In this document: piece by piece, positions 1-8,645 of the stretch | Position numbering within the stretch: the first letter of the stretch is position 1 | Layout: each line of letters starts with the position of its first letter | Assembly: GCA_964194585.1 (NCBI GenBank) | Contig: CAXMNG010000287.1 | Location: 1-31,571 of the forward strand | Direction of reading: 5' to 3' | DNA length: 31,571 nt | Source of the DNA: JAABYT01 sp964194585 | GTDB lineage: Bacteria; Pseudomonadota; Gammaproteobacteria; HK1 | Translations under genes and position numbers: made by a program | The notes under the pieces: generated by a model | Seen by the model: the letters and a program-made list of their open reading frames with translations, nothing else | Told to the model about the DNA's origin: nothing | The model's database searches: none

Positions 1-1098
1 CCGGCGGCGGCGAACACGGGCGGCGACGGTTTGCTCAAGCGCATATGGGCGGCGATCTTCGGCGGATCCACCGATACCGCCACCCGGGACAAGAGCAGCA
101 GCCGGCGTGAAAGCCAGCGCTCCAGCCGCGGCGGGCGCGGCGGCCGTAGCCGCGGGCGCGGCCACGGCGGTGACCGGGAACGGGACCAGCAACGCCGTCA
201 GGACGGCGATCGCCGCCGTTCGAGCAATCGAGGCTCCGGGTCGCAGCAGAGCGGACGAGGCCGCAGCACCAACCGGGACGAGGGTCCCAGGCGTAGCAGC
301 TCTTCAGGGACAAGCCAGAACGCCCCCAGGCCGGAAAAGGACGATGGGCGTAGCCAAGAGACCAAGTCCACGGCCCGTCCGACGGGCAATCAGGGTGGTA
401 GCCGCTCCGGATCGAAACGGGGACGGCGCGGCGGCAGAGGTCGCGGCCGCGGGGGCGCGGGCCAAAGGCGCAATGAGGCGAAACCGGCCACCAGCGATAG
501 CGATGACCAGCAGCCGAGCACCGCGCAATCGGGAACTGCTTCGAGCGCACCGGGACCTGCGGAGCCCGCGCTCCGGGCGTCACAGGCGCGGTCTGCGCCG
601 GAGAATGCTTCCACGACTCCAGGGATGGACGAGGTAGGGCGAAGCAGGACGCCAGAGCCGAGGGAACAGCGGTCGACGGGAGGGCAGCCGCCGCCCGCCG
701 AATCCAACCGCGACAATGCCGTGGCGCAGCAGGCAGCAGCAAAGTCCGACGAGTCCAGGGACGGACGAGATAGGGCGAAGCAGGACGCCAGAGCCGACGA
801 GTCCAGGGACGGACGAGATAGGGCGAAGCAGGACGCCAGAGCCGAGCCGGTACAGGCAGCAGATAGCGGGCCTGCGCCGGCGATCAACCGGCCACCCGCG
901 GTGGAGAACGCCCCGCCGCGGCAACGGGCGCAGCAGAATTCTGCTCCGCCGGTCGACAGCACCTCTCAGCAACCCACCGAGTCCAGGGACGGACGAGGTA
1001 CGAGTCCGGGGACGGACGAGGTAGGGCGAAGCAGGACGCCAGAGCCGGGGGCGAAGCAGGATGCCAGAGCCGGCACGGCCTGTTCGCCGGAAAAGTAA
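1..1098 (+). CDS. C-terminal disordered Arg/Gly-rich tail of an RNA-metabolism protein (RNase E-like or RhlB-like), 5' truncated
   Basis: The frame is open from base 1, so the real start lies outside the window; the TTG at 31 is internal. The visible 365 codons begin with a short hydrophobic/basic helix (GLLKRIWAAIFGG). An RG/RR/SR-rich stretch follows to about residue 165, then a Pro/Ala/Ser/Gln-rich tail with several copies of the peptide ESRDGRDRAKQDARA, and the stop is TAA at 1096. Basic helix-plus-RG-tail architecture is known from the scaffold half of RNase E and from the C-terminus of DEAD-box helicase RhlB, both degradosome components that bind RNA. No catalytic domain is inside the window, so the choice between them is a guess; the length of the tail slightly favours RNase E. 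It converges on acpS with 18 bp between the stops. Confidence 0.6.
   Translation, partial: PAAANTGGDGLLKRIWAAIFGGSTDTATRDKSSSRRESQRSSRGGRGGRSRGRGHGGDRERDQQRRQDGDRRRSSNRGSGSQQSGRGRSTNRDEGPRRSSSSGTSQNAPRPEKDDGRSQETKSTARPTGNQGGSRSGSKRGRRGGRGRGRGGAGQRRNEAKPATSDSDDQQPSTAQSGTASSAPGPAEPALRASQARSAPENASTTPGMDEVGRSRTPEPREQRSTGGQPPPAESNRDNAVAQQAAAKSDESRDGRDRAKQDARADESRDGRDRAKQDARAEPVQAADSGPAPAINRPPAVENAPPRQRAQQNSAPPVDSTSQQPTESRDGRGTSPGTDEVGRSRTPEPGAKQDARAGTACSPEK
615..1071 (+). repeat. Tandem and dispersed copies of a 45-48 bp repeat inside the coding tail
   Basis: Two perfect 48-bp copies lie head to tail at 748-795 and 796-843. A 45-bp copy with a few changes is at 615-659, a nearly full copy at 1001-1046, and partial copies at 979-1000 and 1049-1071. 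The core begins GAGTCCAGGGACGGACGAG and ends GACGCCAGAGCC. All full copies are read in the same frame, giving ESRDGRDRAKQDARA-type peptides. There are no CRISPR-like unique spacers of constant size, and the array lies inside a reading frame. Confidence 0.85.
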
Positions 1099-1116
1099 CC
1101 GACGTAGCTGCGCAAC

Positions 1117-1500
1117 CTATTGGCGGCAGACCAGGGTCACGAAGGCCGCTGCGTACTCGTCCTCGTCGGAAATGCTGAGGAAGCTATCGGTAATCGCGCG
1201 TTTGTCGAAGAGTTCCTGGATCCGCCCGCTGCAGACGAAATAGGGCTTGCCCAGCGTGTCTTTACGCACTTCCATGTGACGCCACCGGATCCCCATCCGC
1301 AGTCCGGTGCCCAGCGCTTTCAACAGCGCTTCCTTGGCCGCAAAGCGCTTGGCAGTGAACCCGGCTTTGTTGCGGCTCGCCGCGTACTCGGCAAGCTCAT
1401 GCTCACTGAGAATGCGCTCGGCGAAACGCCGCCCGTGGCGCCCGATGGCGGCATCGATGCGTGAAATTCTGACCAGGTCGATGCCGATACCGTAGATCAC
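1117..1500 (-). CDS. acpS: Holo-[acyl-carrier-protein] synthase AcpS
   Basis: AcpS transfers 4'-phosphopantetheine from CoA to the active serine of acyl carrier protein in the cytoplasm. The 127-residue protein has the two family signatures: GIGIDLV with metal-binding Asp8, and KRFAAKEALLKALGTG with Glu57. The start is taken as GTG at 1500 because it puts VIYGIGIDLV at the N-terminus as in the family and has GGAG 8 nt upstream. An upstream ATG at 1629 would add 43 residues of recO antisystematic sequence and is unlikely. The gene follows recO by 16 nt as last gene of the lepA-recO block. In many relatives pdxJ sits between recO and acpS; it is absent here. Confidence 0.93.
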   Translation of the reverse strand: MIYGIGIDLVRISRIDAAIGRHGRRFAERILSEHELAEYAASRNKAGFTAKRFAAKEALLKALGTGLRMGIRWRHMEVRKDTLGKPYFVCSGRIQELFDKRAITDSFLSISDEDEYAAAFVTLVCRQ

Positions 1501-1516
1501 ACCGGCAACTCCAACG

Positions 1517-2266
1517 TCAATCCGTGCCGTCGGCTCGGGCGTCCCTGGACTCGGCTGAATGGACACGGGCACGGAACAAGCTGCGGGTGGCCAACGGTTT
1601 GTCGCCAAGATAGCGGCGCAGCACCACACGCATGAGCTGCTTCGCTTCGTTCAGTGCGCGTTCGGTTTCGAGACTCTCGCGGGCAAGCGACAGGAGCGTC
1701 TCGCCTGCCACCGGTACACCGTCTCCGTCTCGGATCTCCAGGCTCGTCGGGCCGCGGTCCATCTCGTAGCGGTACGCGCAGTCGCCGTGAATGGGCTCCC
1801 CGGAGTCGATGTCACGATCCAGCACCAACCCATAACCGATGGACTCCAGCATCTGCTTCTCGAATATGCGCAGCACCGCCTCGGTACCCTGCGCTTGATT
1901 CAGAGATTCAATCGCGTCACGATAATAATAAAACAACTCCGGATGGGGATCGTGGCGATGTATCAATCGCATCAACAACTCATTGATGTATAAGCCGCTG
2001 AACAGTGCTTGACCCGCGAGCGTCCGCATGTATCCATCGGGCTCGGCACCCGTGAGCAAGCCGAGCTCACCGCTTCCCGACCAGGACAACAACAGCGGAT
2101 GAAAAGACTGCAGCATTCCGCGCAGCGTCGATTTCGGTCGCCGCGCGCCCTTGGCGACGAGCCCGAGGCGTCCCGTGTCGCGACCGAATACCTCGACGAT
2201 CAGGCTGGTTTCCCGGTATGCACGATTATGCAGCACGAATGCCGGCTCCAGCTCGATTCGCTTCAC
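1517..2266 (-). CDS. recO: DNA repair protein RecO
   Basis: RecO works with RecF and RecR to load RecA on SSB-coated gaps. The 249-residue protein starts with the OB-fold region (EPAFVLHNRAYRETSLIVEVF, GLVAKGARRPKS), followed by the helical region with FSGLYINELLMRL and HRHDPHPELF and the C-terminal LGDKPLATRSLFR motif typical of gammaproteobacterial RecO. It begins 12 nt after the era stop, suggesting cotranscription. Oddity: after SLFRARVH the protein carries an extra tail AESRDARADGTD, whose DNA (about 1535-1550) shares a CGTCCCTGGACTCG core, on the plus strand, with the repeats in the gene at 1-1098. Confidence 0.93.
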   Translation of the reverse strand: MKRIELEPAFVLHNRAYRETSLIVEVFGRDTGRLGLVAKGARRPKSTLRGMLQSFHPLLLSWSGSGELGLLTGAEPDGYMRTLAGQALFSGLYINELLMRLIHRHDPHPELFYYYRDAIESLNQAQGTEAVLRIFEKQMLESIGYGLVLDRDIDSGEPIHGDCAYRYEMDRGPTSLEIRDGDGVPVAGETLLSLARESLETERALNEAKQLMRVVLRRYLGDKPLATRSLFRARVHSAESRDARADGTD

Positions 2267-2278
2267 GTCGACTGCCGC

Positions 2279-3190
2279 TCAGTCCACGTATCCGAGCCGT
2301 TGCAGCGCAGCCTCGTCGTTGGACCATCCCTCTTTGACTTTCACCCACAACTCCAAAAACACCTTGCGCTCGAATAACGCTTCCATGTCTTTGCGGGCAT
2401 CGCTGCCGACAGCCTTCAGCACCCTGCCCTGGCGTCCGATAACGATGCCCTTCTGACTGCTGCGCTCGACCCATATGATTGCGCCGATTTTGAGCAGGCC
2501 GTCGTCGGGTTGGAACGCCTCGATCTCCACGCTGAGCCGATACGGGAGCTCCTGGCCCAGGCGACGGGTGAGTTTTTCACGCACCATTTCTGCGGCCAGG
2601 AAGCGCTCGCTGCGATCCGTAAACTGATCCTCGTCGTAAAGGGCCGCCGTTATCGGCAAGGCGTCGATGAGTACCTTTTCCAGGCGCTCGGTGTTGGTGC
2701 CATGCAACGCCGAAATCGGCACCACGTCCAGGAACCCGGCGCGTTTGGTCAACTCGTCGATGAACGGCAACAGGGTCTGCTTGTCAGGCGTCTTGTCGAC
2801 CTTGTTGACGGCCACGATTATCGGCGCCTCGGCGTCGGCAAGCCTCTCTAGAACATGACTGTCGCCGTCGGTCCATTTACCGGCCTCCACCAGGAACAGT
2901 ATCAGGTCGACGCCCACCAGTGCGCCGCTGGCGGCTCGGTTCATGTACCGATTCAATGCCCGCCCGGCCCCCGCATGCAGTCCCGGCGTGTCGACATAGA
3001 TTATCTGCGCGGCCGCCGAGCTCTTGATGCCGAGCAGGCGATGCCGAGTGGTTTGCGCTTTCCGCGATGTAATGCTGAATTTCTGACCGACCAGGCGGTT
3101 GACCAGAGTCGACTTTCCGACGTTCGGCCGGCCAATGATGGCGACGTGGCCGCACCGATGCGGTGTGCTCTCAGGCTTCGGGCCGCTCAT
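2279..3190 (-). CDS. era: GTPase Era
   Basis: Era is an essential GTPase that binds the 3' end of 16S rRNA and helps 30S subunit maturation. The 303 residues show G1 GRPNVGKST (20-28), the switch region KAQTTRH, G3 DTPG (67-70), G4 NKVD (129-132), the SALHG G5 region, and a C-terminal KH domain with GIVIGRQGRVLKAVG. ATG at 3190 is preferred; a GTG at 3205 in frame would add five residues and start 3 nt after the rnc stop. The rnc-era-recO order and tight spacing indicate one operon. Confidence 0.95.
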   Translation of the reverse strand: MSGPKPESTPHRCGHVAIIGRPNVGKSTLVNRLVGQKFSITSRKAQTTRHRLLGIKSSAAAQIIYVDTPGLHAGAGRALNRYMNRAASGALVGVDLILFLVEAGKWTDGDSHVLERLADAEAPIIVAVNKVDKTPDKQTLLPFIDELTKRAGFLDVVPISALHGTNTERLEKVLIDALPITAALYDEDQFTDRSERFLAAEMVREKLTRRLGQELPYRLSVEIEAFQPDDGLLKIGAIIWVERSSQKGIVIGRQGRVLKAVGSDARKDMEALFERKVFLELWVKVKEGWSNDEAALQRLGYVD

Positions 3191-3208
3191 GAGCACAGCC
3201 TGCACCGA

Positions 3209-3889
3209 TCACGCCTCGCCGTCCAACTCCTCCAGGGCTTTGTGGGCCGCATCCTGCTCGGCCTTGCGCCTGCTGGATCCGAAGCCCGTCACCGGGCGCG
3301 GGATGCCGTCAGCCTTGCACTCGACGGTGAAGCTCTGGTCGTGAGGGGCGCCTTCGAGGTTCACCACGGTGTATTGCGGCAATCCGTGTCCTCTTCCCTG
3401 CAGCACCTCCTGAAGCCGGGTCTTCGGGTCTTTCAAACCCATTTCCCCTGCCGCGCGCGCCAACCGTTCACGGTACAGGGTCTCCAGGACCGCCCGGCAT
3501 GGCGATAGGCCGGCATCCAGGTAGATTGCACCGATTATCGCCTCGCAGGCATCGGCGAGGATGGAATCGCGCCCACGGCCGCCGCTTTTCAATTCTCCGG
3601 GGCCCAGACGCAGAGCCTCACCGATGTCCAGGTCACGGGCGATGGCAGCAAGGGTCTCACGGCGCACCAGATGGGCGCGTAATCTGGTCAGGCGCCCCTC
3701 GTGGGCATCCGGTTCCACCTGATAGAGCAACTCGGCGACCACAAATCCGAGAATGGCGTCGCCGAGAAATTCCAGGCGCTCGTTGTTGCGCGGGCCGAGG
3801 CTGCGGTGGGTGAGCGCCTGATCGAGCAATCCGGGGTCGTTGAACGCGTAGCCCAGTCGGCCCTGCAATCGCCCGTCGGCGTCATTCAT
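3209..3889 (-). CDS. rnc: Ribonuclease III
   Basis: RNase III cleaves double-stranded RNA in rRNA processing and mRNA control. The 226-residue protein has the family signature NERLEFLGD (36-44) with catalytic acidic residues, the second catalytic cluster DACEAIIGAIYLDAG, and a C-terminal double-stranded RNA-binding domain from about 155 (DPKTRLQEVLQGRG to the AEQDAAHKALEEL helix). ATG at 3889 fits the family length; the upstream Shine-Dalgarno match is weak. It lies between the DUF4845 gene and era in the standard gammaproteobacterial order. Confidence 0.95.
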   Translation of the reverse strand: MNDADGRLQGRLGYAFNDPGLLDQALTHRSLGPRNNERLEFLGDAILGFVVAELLYQVEPDAHEGRLTRLRAHLVRRETLAAIARDLDIGEALRLGPGELKSGGRGRDSILADACEAIIGAIYLDAGLSPCRAVLETLYRERLARAAGEMGLKDPKTRLQEVLQGRGHGLPQYTVVNLEGAPHDQSFTVECKADGIPRPVTGFGSSRRKAEQDAAHKALEELDGEA

Positions 3890-3919
3890 CTACCCAACGC
3901 AGAATATTGATCATACGGG

Positions 3920-4297
3920 CTAAGACGACACCGATTTATCGAATTCCGCCACGAGTGTAAGGTTCCCGATAAGCGGCGTCTCGACCCGGTAGAAGATATT
4001 GATGGTCGTCATATTTTTGCGCTTCGCGACGGTCAGGGATTCCTTATAATTGCGGTAGTTGACTGCATCCACCGCATCGATGTCCAAGCGCTTCAGCATG
4101 GATTCGATGATTTCCCTGCGGGATTGCTGATTGATGCCAGCTTCGCTGATCACGGCGTTCATGATTCCGTCAATCTTCCAACTATCCATGTAGATGGGAA
4201 TCAGCTTGAGGCCGATGACCACCGAAAACCCCAATATACCCACGATGGCAATCAAACCCAGGAAGCTCATGCCACGCTGTCGTTTTCTTAAACTCAT
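3920..4297 (-). CDS. DUF4845 family pilin-like membrane protein
   Basis: A 125-residue protein with a basic N-terminus followed by RGMSFLGLIAIVGILGFSVV, a hydrophobic segment at about 9-30 that resembles a type IV pilin-like N-terminal helix. The rest (LIPIYMDSWKI through IFYRVETPLIGNLTLV) matches the DUF4845 proteins conserved between lepB and rnc in many Gammaproteobacteria and Betaproteobacteria. The function is unknown; it is predicted to sit in the inner membrane with its C-terminus outside. ATG at 4297 is chosen because AAAGGAG lies 8 nt upstream; a longer frame from 4387 overlaps lepB and is unlikely. Confidence 0.85.
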   Translation of the reverse strand: MSLRKRQRGMSFLGLIAIVGILGFSVVIGLKLIPIYMDSWKIDGIMNAVISEAGINQQSRREIIESMLKRLDIDAVDAVNYRNYKESLTVAKRKNMTTINIFYRVETPLIGNLTLVAEFDKSVSS

Positions 4298-4332
4298 CAC
4301 CAGATTCTCCTTTGAGTACAATCCCCCCCTCC

Positions 4333-5148
4333 TCATTCGATGCTCGTGCCGACACGCGTCCAGTCGATACCGTTTCCGAGGTCCCAATTCATCCAGACGG
4401 TAAAGGCTTTCCCGATCAGGAGTTCCTCCGGCACCGTTCCCCAGTAGCGACTGTCACGGCTGTTGTCCCGATTGTCGCCTAGAACGAAGTAATGACCTTC
4501 CGGGACCACCAGCTTGCCGTCGACGGAGGGATATCCGTTCTGAACGAGAATCGGATGTGTTATGGATTTCAGTGTTTCCTGTTTCAGGCTCGCGCCCGTC
4601 ATGTTCTCACCTGACCCATGCCCGGTGTATGTGCCGATGAGACGCTGATCCGCCTGCTGCCCGTTGATATACAAGACCTTATTGTAGTAGGCGATTCGGT
4701 CTCCTGGCAGGCCGACGACCCGTTTTATGAACGGCGTCGACGGGTCCAGCGGGTAGCGGAAAACCACGACGTCGCCCCGCTCCGGTTGGGAGACCTCGAA
4801 AACCTTGTAGTCCGAGACAGGAAGTCGAATCCCGTACACGAACTTGTTGACGAGAATGAAGTCGCCCACCAGCAGTGTCGGCATCATGGAGCCGGAAGGT
4901 ATGCGAAACGGCTCGATCAGGAACGAGCGCAACAACAGCACGATGAGAAATACCGGGAAAAAGGACCGTGCATACTCGACGATCTTCGGCGCAGGCTTGG
5001 GCTCACCGACCTGCTCGCCATCGACCTCCCCCTCCACGTCCGGCACGGCGCTACGTCTGCGCCTGGCCAGCACGAACACGTCCAGCGCCCAGATGACGCC
5101 ACTCGCCACCACCAGCAGCACCATGATGGTCGGAAAATCGAACCTCAC
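4333..5148 (-). CDS. lepB: Signal peptidase I LepB
   Basis: LepB removes signal peptides from exported preproteins at the outer face of the inner membrane. The 271 residues show an N-terminal membrane segment (about 7-28), a charged cytoplasmic loop, a second membrane segment (about 62-78), then the S26 protease boxes: IPSGSMMPTL with nucleophile Ser87, IKRVVGLPGD with general-base Lys142, and GDNRDNSRDSRYWG (224-237). The start is GTG at 5148, which overlaps the lepA stop as GTGA and implies translational coupling; an internal ATG at 5124 is possible but would cut into the first membrane segment. Confidence 0.95.
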   Translation of the reverse strand: MRFDFPTIMVLLVVASGVIWALDVFVLARRRRSAVPDVEGEVDGEQVGEPKPAPKIVEYARSFFPVFLIVLLLRSFLIEPFRIPSGSMMPTLLVGDFILVNKFVYGIRLPVSDYKVFEVSQPERGDVVVFRYPLDPSTPFIKRVVGLPGDRIAYYNKVLYINGQQADQRLIGTYTGHGSGENMTGASLKQETLKSITHPILVQNGYPSVDGKLVVPEGHYFVLGDNRDNSRDSRYWGTVPEELLIGKAFTVWMNWDLGNGIDWTRVGTSIE

Positions 5149-6941
5149 CGGCTCTTACCCAGTTGCAATACCGCGAGAAAGGCTTCCTGGGGAATTTCCA
5201 CCTTACCCAGCTGTTTCATGCGTTTTTTTCCTGCTTTCTGCTTCTCGAGCAATTTTCGTTTTCGGGACACGTCGCCTCCATAGCATTTGGCCGTTACATT
5301 CTTTCTGAGCGCCTTCACCGTCTGCCTGGAGACGACCTGGGCGCCTATGGCCGCTTGAATGGCGACTTCGAACATCTGCCTCGGTATCAGTTCCTTGAGC
5401 TTCTCCGTGAGCTCGCGGCCCCGGCTGCGGGCCTGGCTGGAGTGAAGGACCACCGACAGCGCGTCCACCCGCTCGCCGTTGATAAGTATATCGAGCTTTA
5501 CCAGATCCGCCTTCTGGTAGCGTAGGAAATGGTAATCGAGGGAGGCATAGCCACGGCTCAGTGATTTCAGGCGATCAAAAAAGTCCAAGACTACCTCGCT
5601 CATGGGGATCTCGTAGCTCAAGCTGACTTGCCGGCCCGTATAGTGGAGCTTCGTCTGCGTGCCACGCCTCTCCACACACAGGCTGATGATATTCCCCAGA
5701 TACTCGTCCGGCACCAGAATATCCGCCTGCACGATGGGCTCGCGGGTCTCGGCGATCTGGTTGATGGCCGGGAGCTTGGCGGGATTGTCCACATGCAGCG
5801 TCTCACCGGCGCTGGTGATGACTTCGAACACGACCGTGGGCGCGCTGGTGATGAGGTCGAGGCCGTACTCGCGCTCGAGCCGCTCCTGAACGATTTCCAT
5901 GTGCAGCATGCCGAGAAAACCACAACGAAATCCGAAGCCCAGCGCCCCCGACGATTCGGGCTCATAGTGCAACGAAGCGTCGTTAAGGCGCAGCTTCGCC
6001 AGCGCGTCGCGAAAAGCTTCGAAGTCTTTGGAATCGGTGGGAAACATGCCCGCGTAAACCTGCGGGTGCACCTCCTTGAATCCTGGCAGCGAATGTTCGG
6101 CGGGCCGGCTCGCAAGCGTCAGCGTGTCCCCTACGGGGGCGCCGTCGATGTCCTTGATACCGGCAACCACGAAGCCCACCTCTCCGGTGGCCAGCACTTC
6201 TCTGTCAGTCGGCTTCGGCGTGTATATTCCCAGCCTGTCCACCTGATGGGTGCGCTGGGTGGACATGACTATGACTTTCGCGCCGCGCTCGAGGAAACCC
6301 GATACCACACGCACCAGAGACACCACGCCCAGATAATTGTCGAACCAGGAATCGATGATGAGTGCCTGCAGCGCCCCCTCCGGGTCGCCTGCGGGCGAAG
6401 GGATCCCTTCCACCAGGGCTTCCAGCAGATCGGCGACACCCTCTCCTGTCTTGGCGCTGACCTGCAGCGCATTGCTGGCATCGATGCCGATGATGTCCTC
6501 GATCTCGTGCACGACCCGGGCCGGCTCGGCGCTCGGCAGATCGATCTTGTTGAGCACCGTCAGAACCTCGAGCCCCTGGTCGAGGGCCAAATAGCAATTG
6601 GCGACGCTTTGGGCCTCGACGCCCTGGGCAGCATCGACCACCAGCAGCGCGCCTTCGCAAGCGGCCAGCGAACGGGACACCTCGTAGGCGAAGTCCACGT
6701 GCCCGGGCGTGTCAATCAGATTCAGCTGATAGAGGTCGCCATCCCGCGCCCGATATTCGAGACTGACGCTCTGCGCCTTGATGGTGATTCCACGCTCGCG
6801 CTCCAGGTCCATGGAATCGAGCACCTGCTCCGCCATCTCACGATCCGTGAGGCCGCCGCACAGCTGAATGAATCTGTCGGCAAGCGTGGACTTGCCGTGA
6901 TCGATGTGCGCGATGATGGAGAAATTACGTATATGGTCCAT
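5145..6941 (-). CDS. lepA: Translation elongation factor 4 (LepA)
   Basis: LepA is a ribosome-bound GTPase related to EF-G, implicated in translation under stress and in initiation. The 598-residue protein carries G1 AHIDHGKST (11-19), G3 DTPGH (77-81), G4 NKID (131-134), and the LepA-specific C-terminal domain ending with GGDVSRKRKLLEKQKAGKKRMKQLG. ATG at 6941 gives MDHIRNFS, the usual family N-terminus and length; an in-frame ATG at 6980 would add 13 residues and cannot be excluded, as neither has a clear Shine-Dalgarno. It is cotranscribed with lepB (4-bp overlap). Confidence 0.95.
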   Translation of the reverse strand: MDHIRNFSIIAHIDHGKSTLADRFIQLCGGLTDREMAEQVLDSMDLERERGITIKAQSVSLEYRARDGDLYQLNLIDTPGHVDFAYEVSRSLAACEGALLVVDAAQGVEAQSVANCYLALDQGLEVLTVLNKIDLPSAEPARVVHEIEDIIGIDASNALQVSAKTGEGVADLLEALVEGIPSPAGDPEGALQALIIDSWFDNYLGVVSLVRVVSGFLERGAKVIVMSTQRTHQVDRLGIYTPKPTDREVLATGEVGFVVAGIKDIDGAPVGDTLTLASRPAEHSLPGFKEVHPQVYAGMFPTDSKDFEAFRDALAKLRLNDASLHYEPESSGALGFGFRCGFLGMLHMEIVQERLEREYGLDLITSAPTVVFEVITSAGETLHVDNPAKLPAINQIAETREPIVQADILVPDEYLGNIISLCVERRGTQTKLHYTGRQVSLSYEIPMSEVVLDFFDRLKSLSRGYASLDYHFLRYQKADLVKLDILINGERVDALSVVLHSSQARSRGRELTEKLKELIPRQMFEVAIQAAIGAQVVSRQTVKALRKNVTAKCYGGDVSRKRKLLEKQKAGKKRMKQLGKVEIPQEAFLAVLQLGKSR

Positions 6942-7077
6942 CGACTGCGACCGCAGACTTTCCCGAGGTGGGCGTTGCATTGATGGGCCTGAGTGAATGG
7001 CAGGCGCAGGCGCGCGTCCCGCCCCCTCGCGCCTGACCCCGTGGGACCCTTGCTCGGCCTGCTCGGTAATCGGCCGT

Positions 7078-8508
7078 CTACTCCTCGGTCTTCAGGGCGA
7101 GGAAGATGGGATTGCCCTGCCGCTGCACCAGAATGGACACGGCTTTTCCTGCCGGAAGCTCCGAAGCCAGGCGTTTGAATTCCGAGCTGCTCTCGACCCT
7201 GACGCCGTTCAACATGAGGACCACGTCGCCCTCGCGAATGCCTGCGCTGCGTGCCGGCCCCTCGCTGACCTCGGTGACGAGAACCCCGTGATCCCTGGCT
7301 TCCATCTGCTCGAGCTGCTCGGGCGTCAGATCCGTGACCGCCAGTCCCAGCTTGTTGTCCTCGGCCGTCTCTGGCTCCTCCACCGCCGCCTGCGTGACCG
7401 CGTCTTGCTCCGGCAGCTCGGCGGTAATCACGTACAGGGTCCGGGATTGGCCGGCTCGCAGCACCTCCACGGGCACGCGGGTGCCGACACGCGTGCGCCC
7501 GACGATGGGCGGCAGATCCGACGAGCGAGTCACCTCGTGCTCGTCGAACGACAGCACCACGTCACCGACCTCGAAGCCGGCGCCCTCGGCCGGGCTGTCG
7601 GGCAATACCTTGGCGATGAGCGCCCCCCCCGGCCTCTCCATTCCGAAGGATTCAGCCAGCTCGCGGGTGACATCCTGGATGAGGACTCCCAACCAACCGC
7701 GCGACACCCGGCCTTTGTCCTGAAGCTGCTCCGCTACGTCCATGGCGACGTCGATGGGAATGGCGAAGGACAAGCCCATGAAGCCACCGGTGCGGCTGAA
7801 TATCTGTGAGTTGACTCCGACGACTTCACCGTCGAGATTGAACAATGGCCCGCCGGAGTTTCCCGGATTGATGGCCACATCGGTCTGGATGAACGGCACG
7901 TAGTTCTCCCGCGGCAGACTCCGGCCCTTGGCGCTGACAATCCCCGCCGTGACGGAGTAATCGAAGCCGAAGGGCGAGCCGATGGCGAGCACCCATTCAC
8001 CGACCTTAAGGTCGTAGCCGGTCCCGAGACGCACCGTCGGCAGATTCTCGGCATCGATCTTGAGCAACGCAATATCGCTGCGTTCGTCGGCGCCGATCAC
8101 TTTGGCCTTGAACTCCCGCCGATCGCTCAAGCGCACGATCACCTCGTCGGCATCCTTGATCACATGATTGTTGGAAATAATGTAGCCGTCGGAAGAGATA
8201 ATGAAGCCCGACCCAAGAGACTGAGAGTCAAATTCCTCGATTTCACCGTCGCCGAAAAAACGCCGGAAAAAGTCGTTGAATGGACTGTCCTTGGGTAAGT
8301 CCGGGATTTCGAATCCCTTGGGCAGCTGCGGCCGCCCTCGGGTCGTCTGCTTCTGAGTGGTGCTGATGTTGACGACGGAGGTCCGATTCTTGGCCACCAG
8401 CCCGGTAAAATCCGGCAGGTTCCGCGTCTGCGCCGTGCTTGTGGATGCCAGTCCCAGCAGCACGACCAAAACGCCGGTGGCGCGCAGCGCGTGGGTCAGA
8501 ATCTTCAT
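7078..8508 (-). CDS. mucD: Periplasmic serine protease Do-like (MucD/DegP)
   Basis: A periplasmic HtrA-family protease and chaperone that removes misfolded envelope proteins and dampens the sigmaE response. The 476 residues have a signal peptide (about 1-27), a trypsin-like domain with catalytic His115 (NNHVI), Asp145 (SDIALLKI) and Ser218 (GNSGGP), and two PDZ domains (about 275-365 and 385-470). ATG at 8508 has GGAGG 4 nt upstream; the longer frame from 8649 lacks support. It is the fourth gene of the rpoE-rseA-rseB-mucD group, as in algU-mucABD of pseudomonads, but has its own promoter candidate at 8593. Confidence 0.94.
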   Translation of the reverse strand: MKILTHALRATGVLVVLLGLASTSTAQTRNLPDFTGLVAKNRTSVVNISTTQKQTTRGRPQLPKGFEIPDLPKDSPFNDFFRRFFGDGEIEEFDSQSLGSGFIISSDGYIISNNHVIKDADEVIVRLSDRREFKAKVIGADERSDIALLKIDAENLPTVRLGTGYDLKVGEWVLAIGSPFGFDYSVTAGIVSAKGRSLPRENYVPFIQTDVAINPGNSGGPLFNLDGEVVGVNSQIFSRTGGFMGLSFAIPIDVAMDVAEQLQDKGRVSRGWLGVLIQDVTRELAESFGMERPGGALIAKVLPDSPAEGAGFEVGDVVLSFDEHEVTRSSDLPPIVGRTRVGTRVPVEVLRAGQSRTLYVITAELPEQDAVTQAAVEEPETAEDNKLGLAVTDLTPEQLEQMEARDHGVLVTEVSEGPARSAGIREGDVVLMLNGVRVESSSEFKRLASELPAGKAVSILVQRQGNPIFLALKTEE

Positions 8509-8592
8509 GAAACCTCCGCTATGAAATTCTTCCGGGGTTCTGGCAAGCGGTCGCGTAGTCGTTTCCCGCGCCGCGCCGGCCGTAACCGAAGC

Positions 8593-8601
8593 ATTATAAC
8601 A
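8593..8601 (-). promoter_or_regulatory. Extended -10 promoter candidate for mucD
   Basis: Read on the minus strand this is TGTTATAAT, a perfect TATAAT preceded by the TGn extension, 84 nt before the mucD start. No good -35 hexamer at 17 bp was found, which is tolerable for extended -10 promoters. It would allow mucD to be expressed apart from rpoE. Confidence 0.5.
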
Positions 8602-8645
8602 GGGTCGCGAACCGGCAACCGGTCCGGCATCACCATTCGAGAATC

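Noticed and set aside
748..843. Tandem 48-bp repeats considered as a CRISPR array
   Set aside because: Copies are contiguous without unique spacers, are in a coding frame, and no cas gene is present.
5628..6983. 451-codon plus-strand frame opposite lepA
   Set aside because: Shadow of lepA; no domain, no ribosome binding site, codon pattern follows the lepA frame.
6942..7077. Terminator between mucD and lepA
   Set aside because: GC-rich sequence with short stems but no U-tract; no support beyond base composition.
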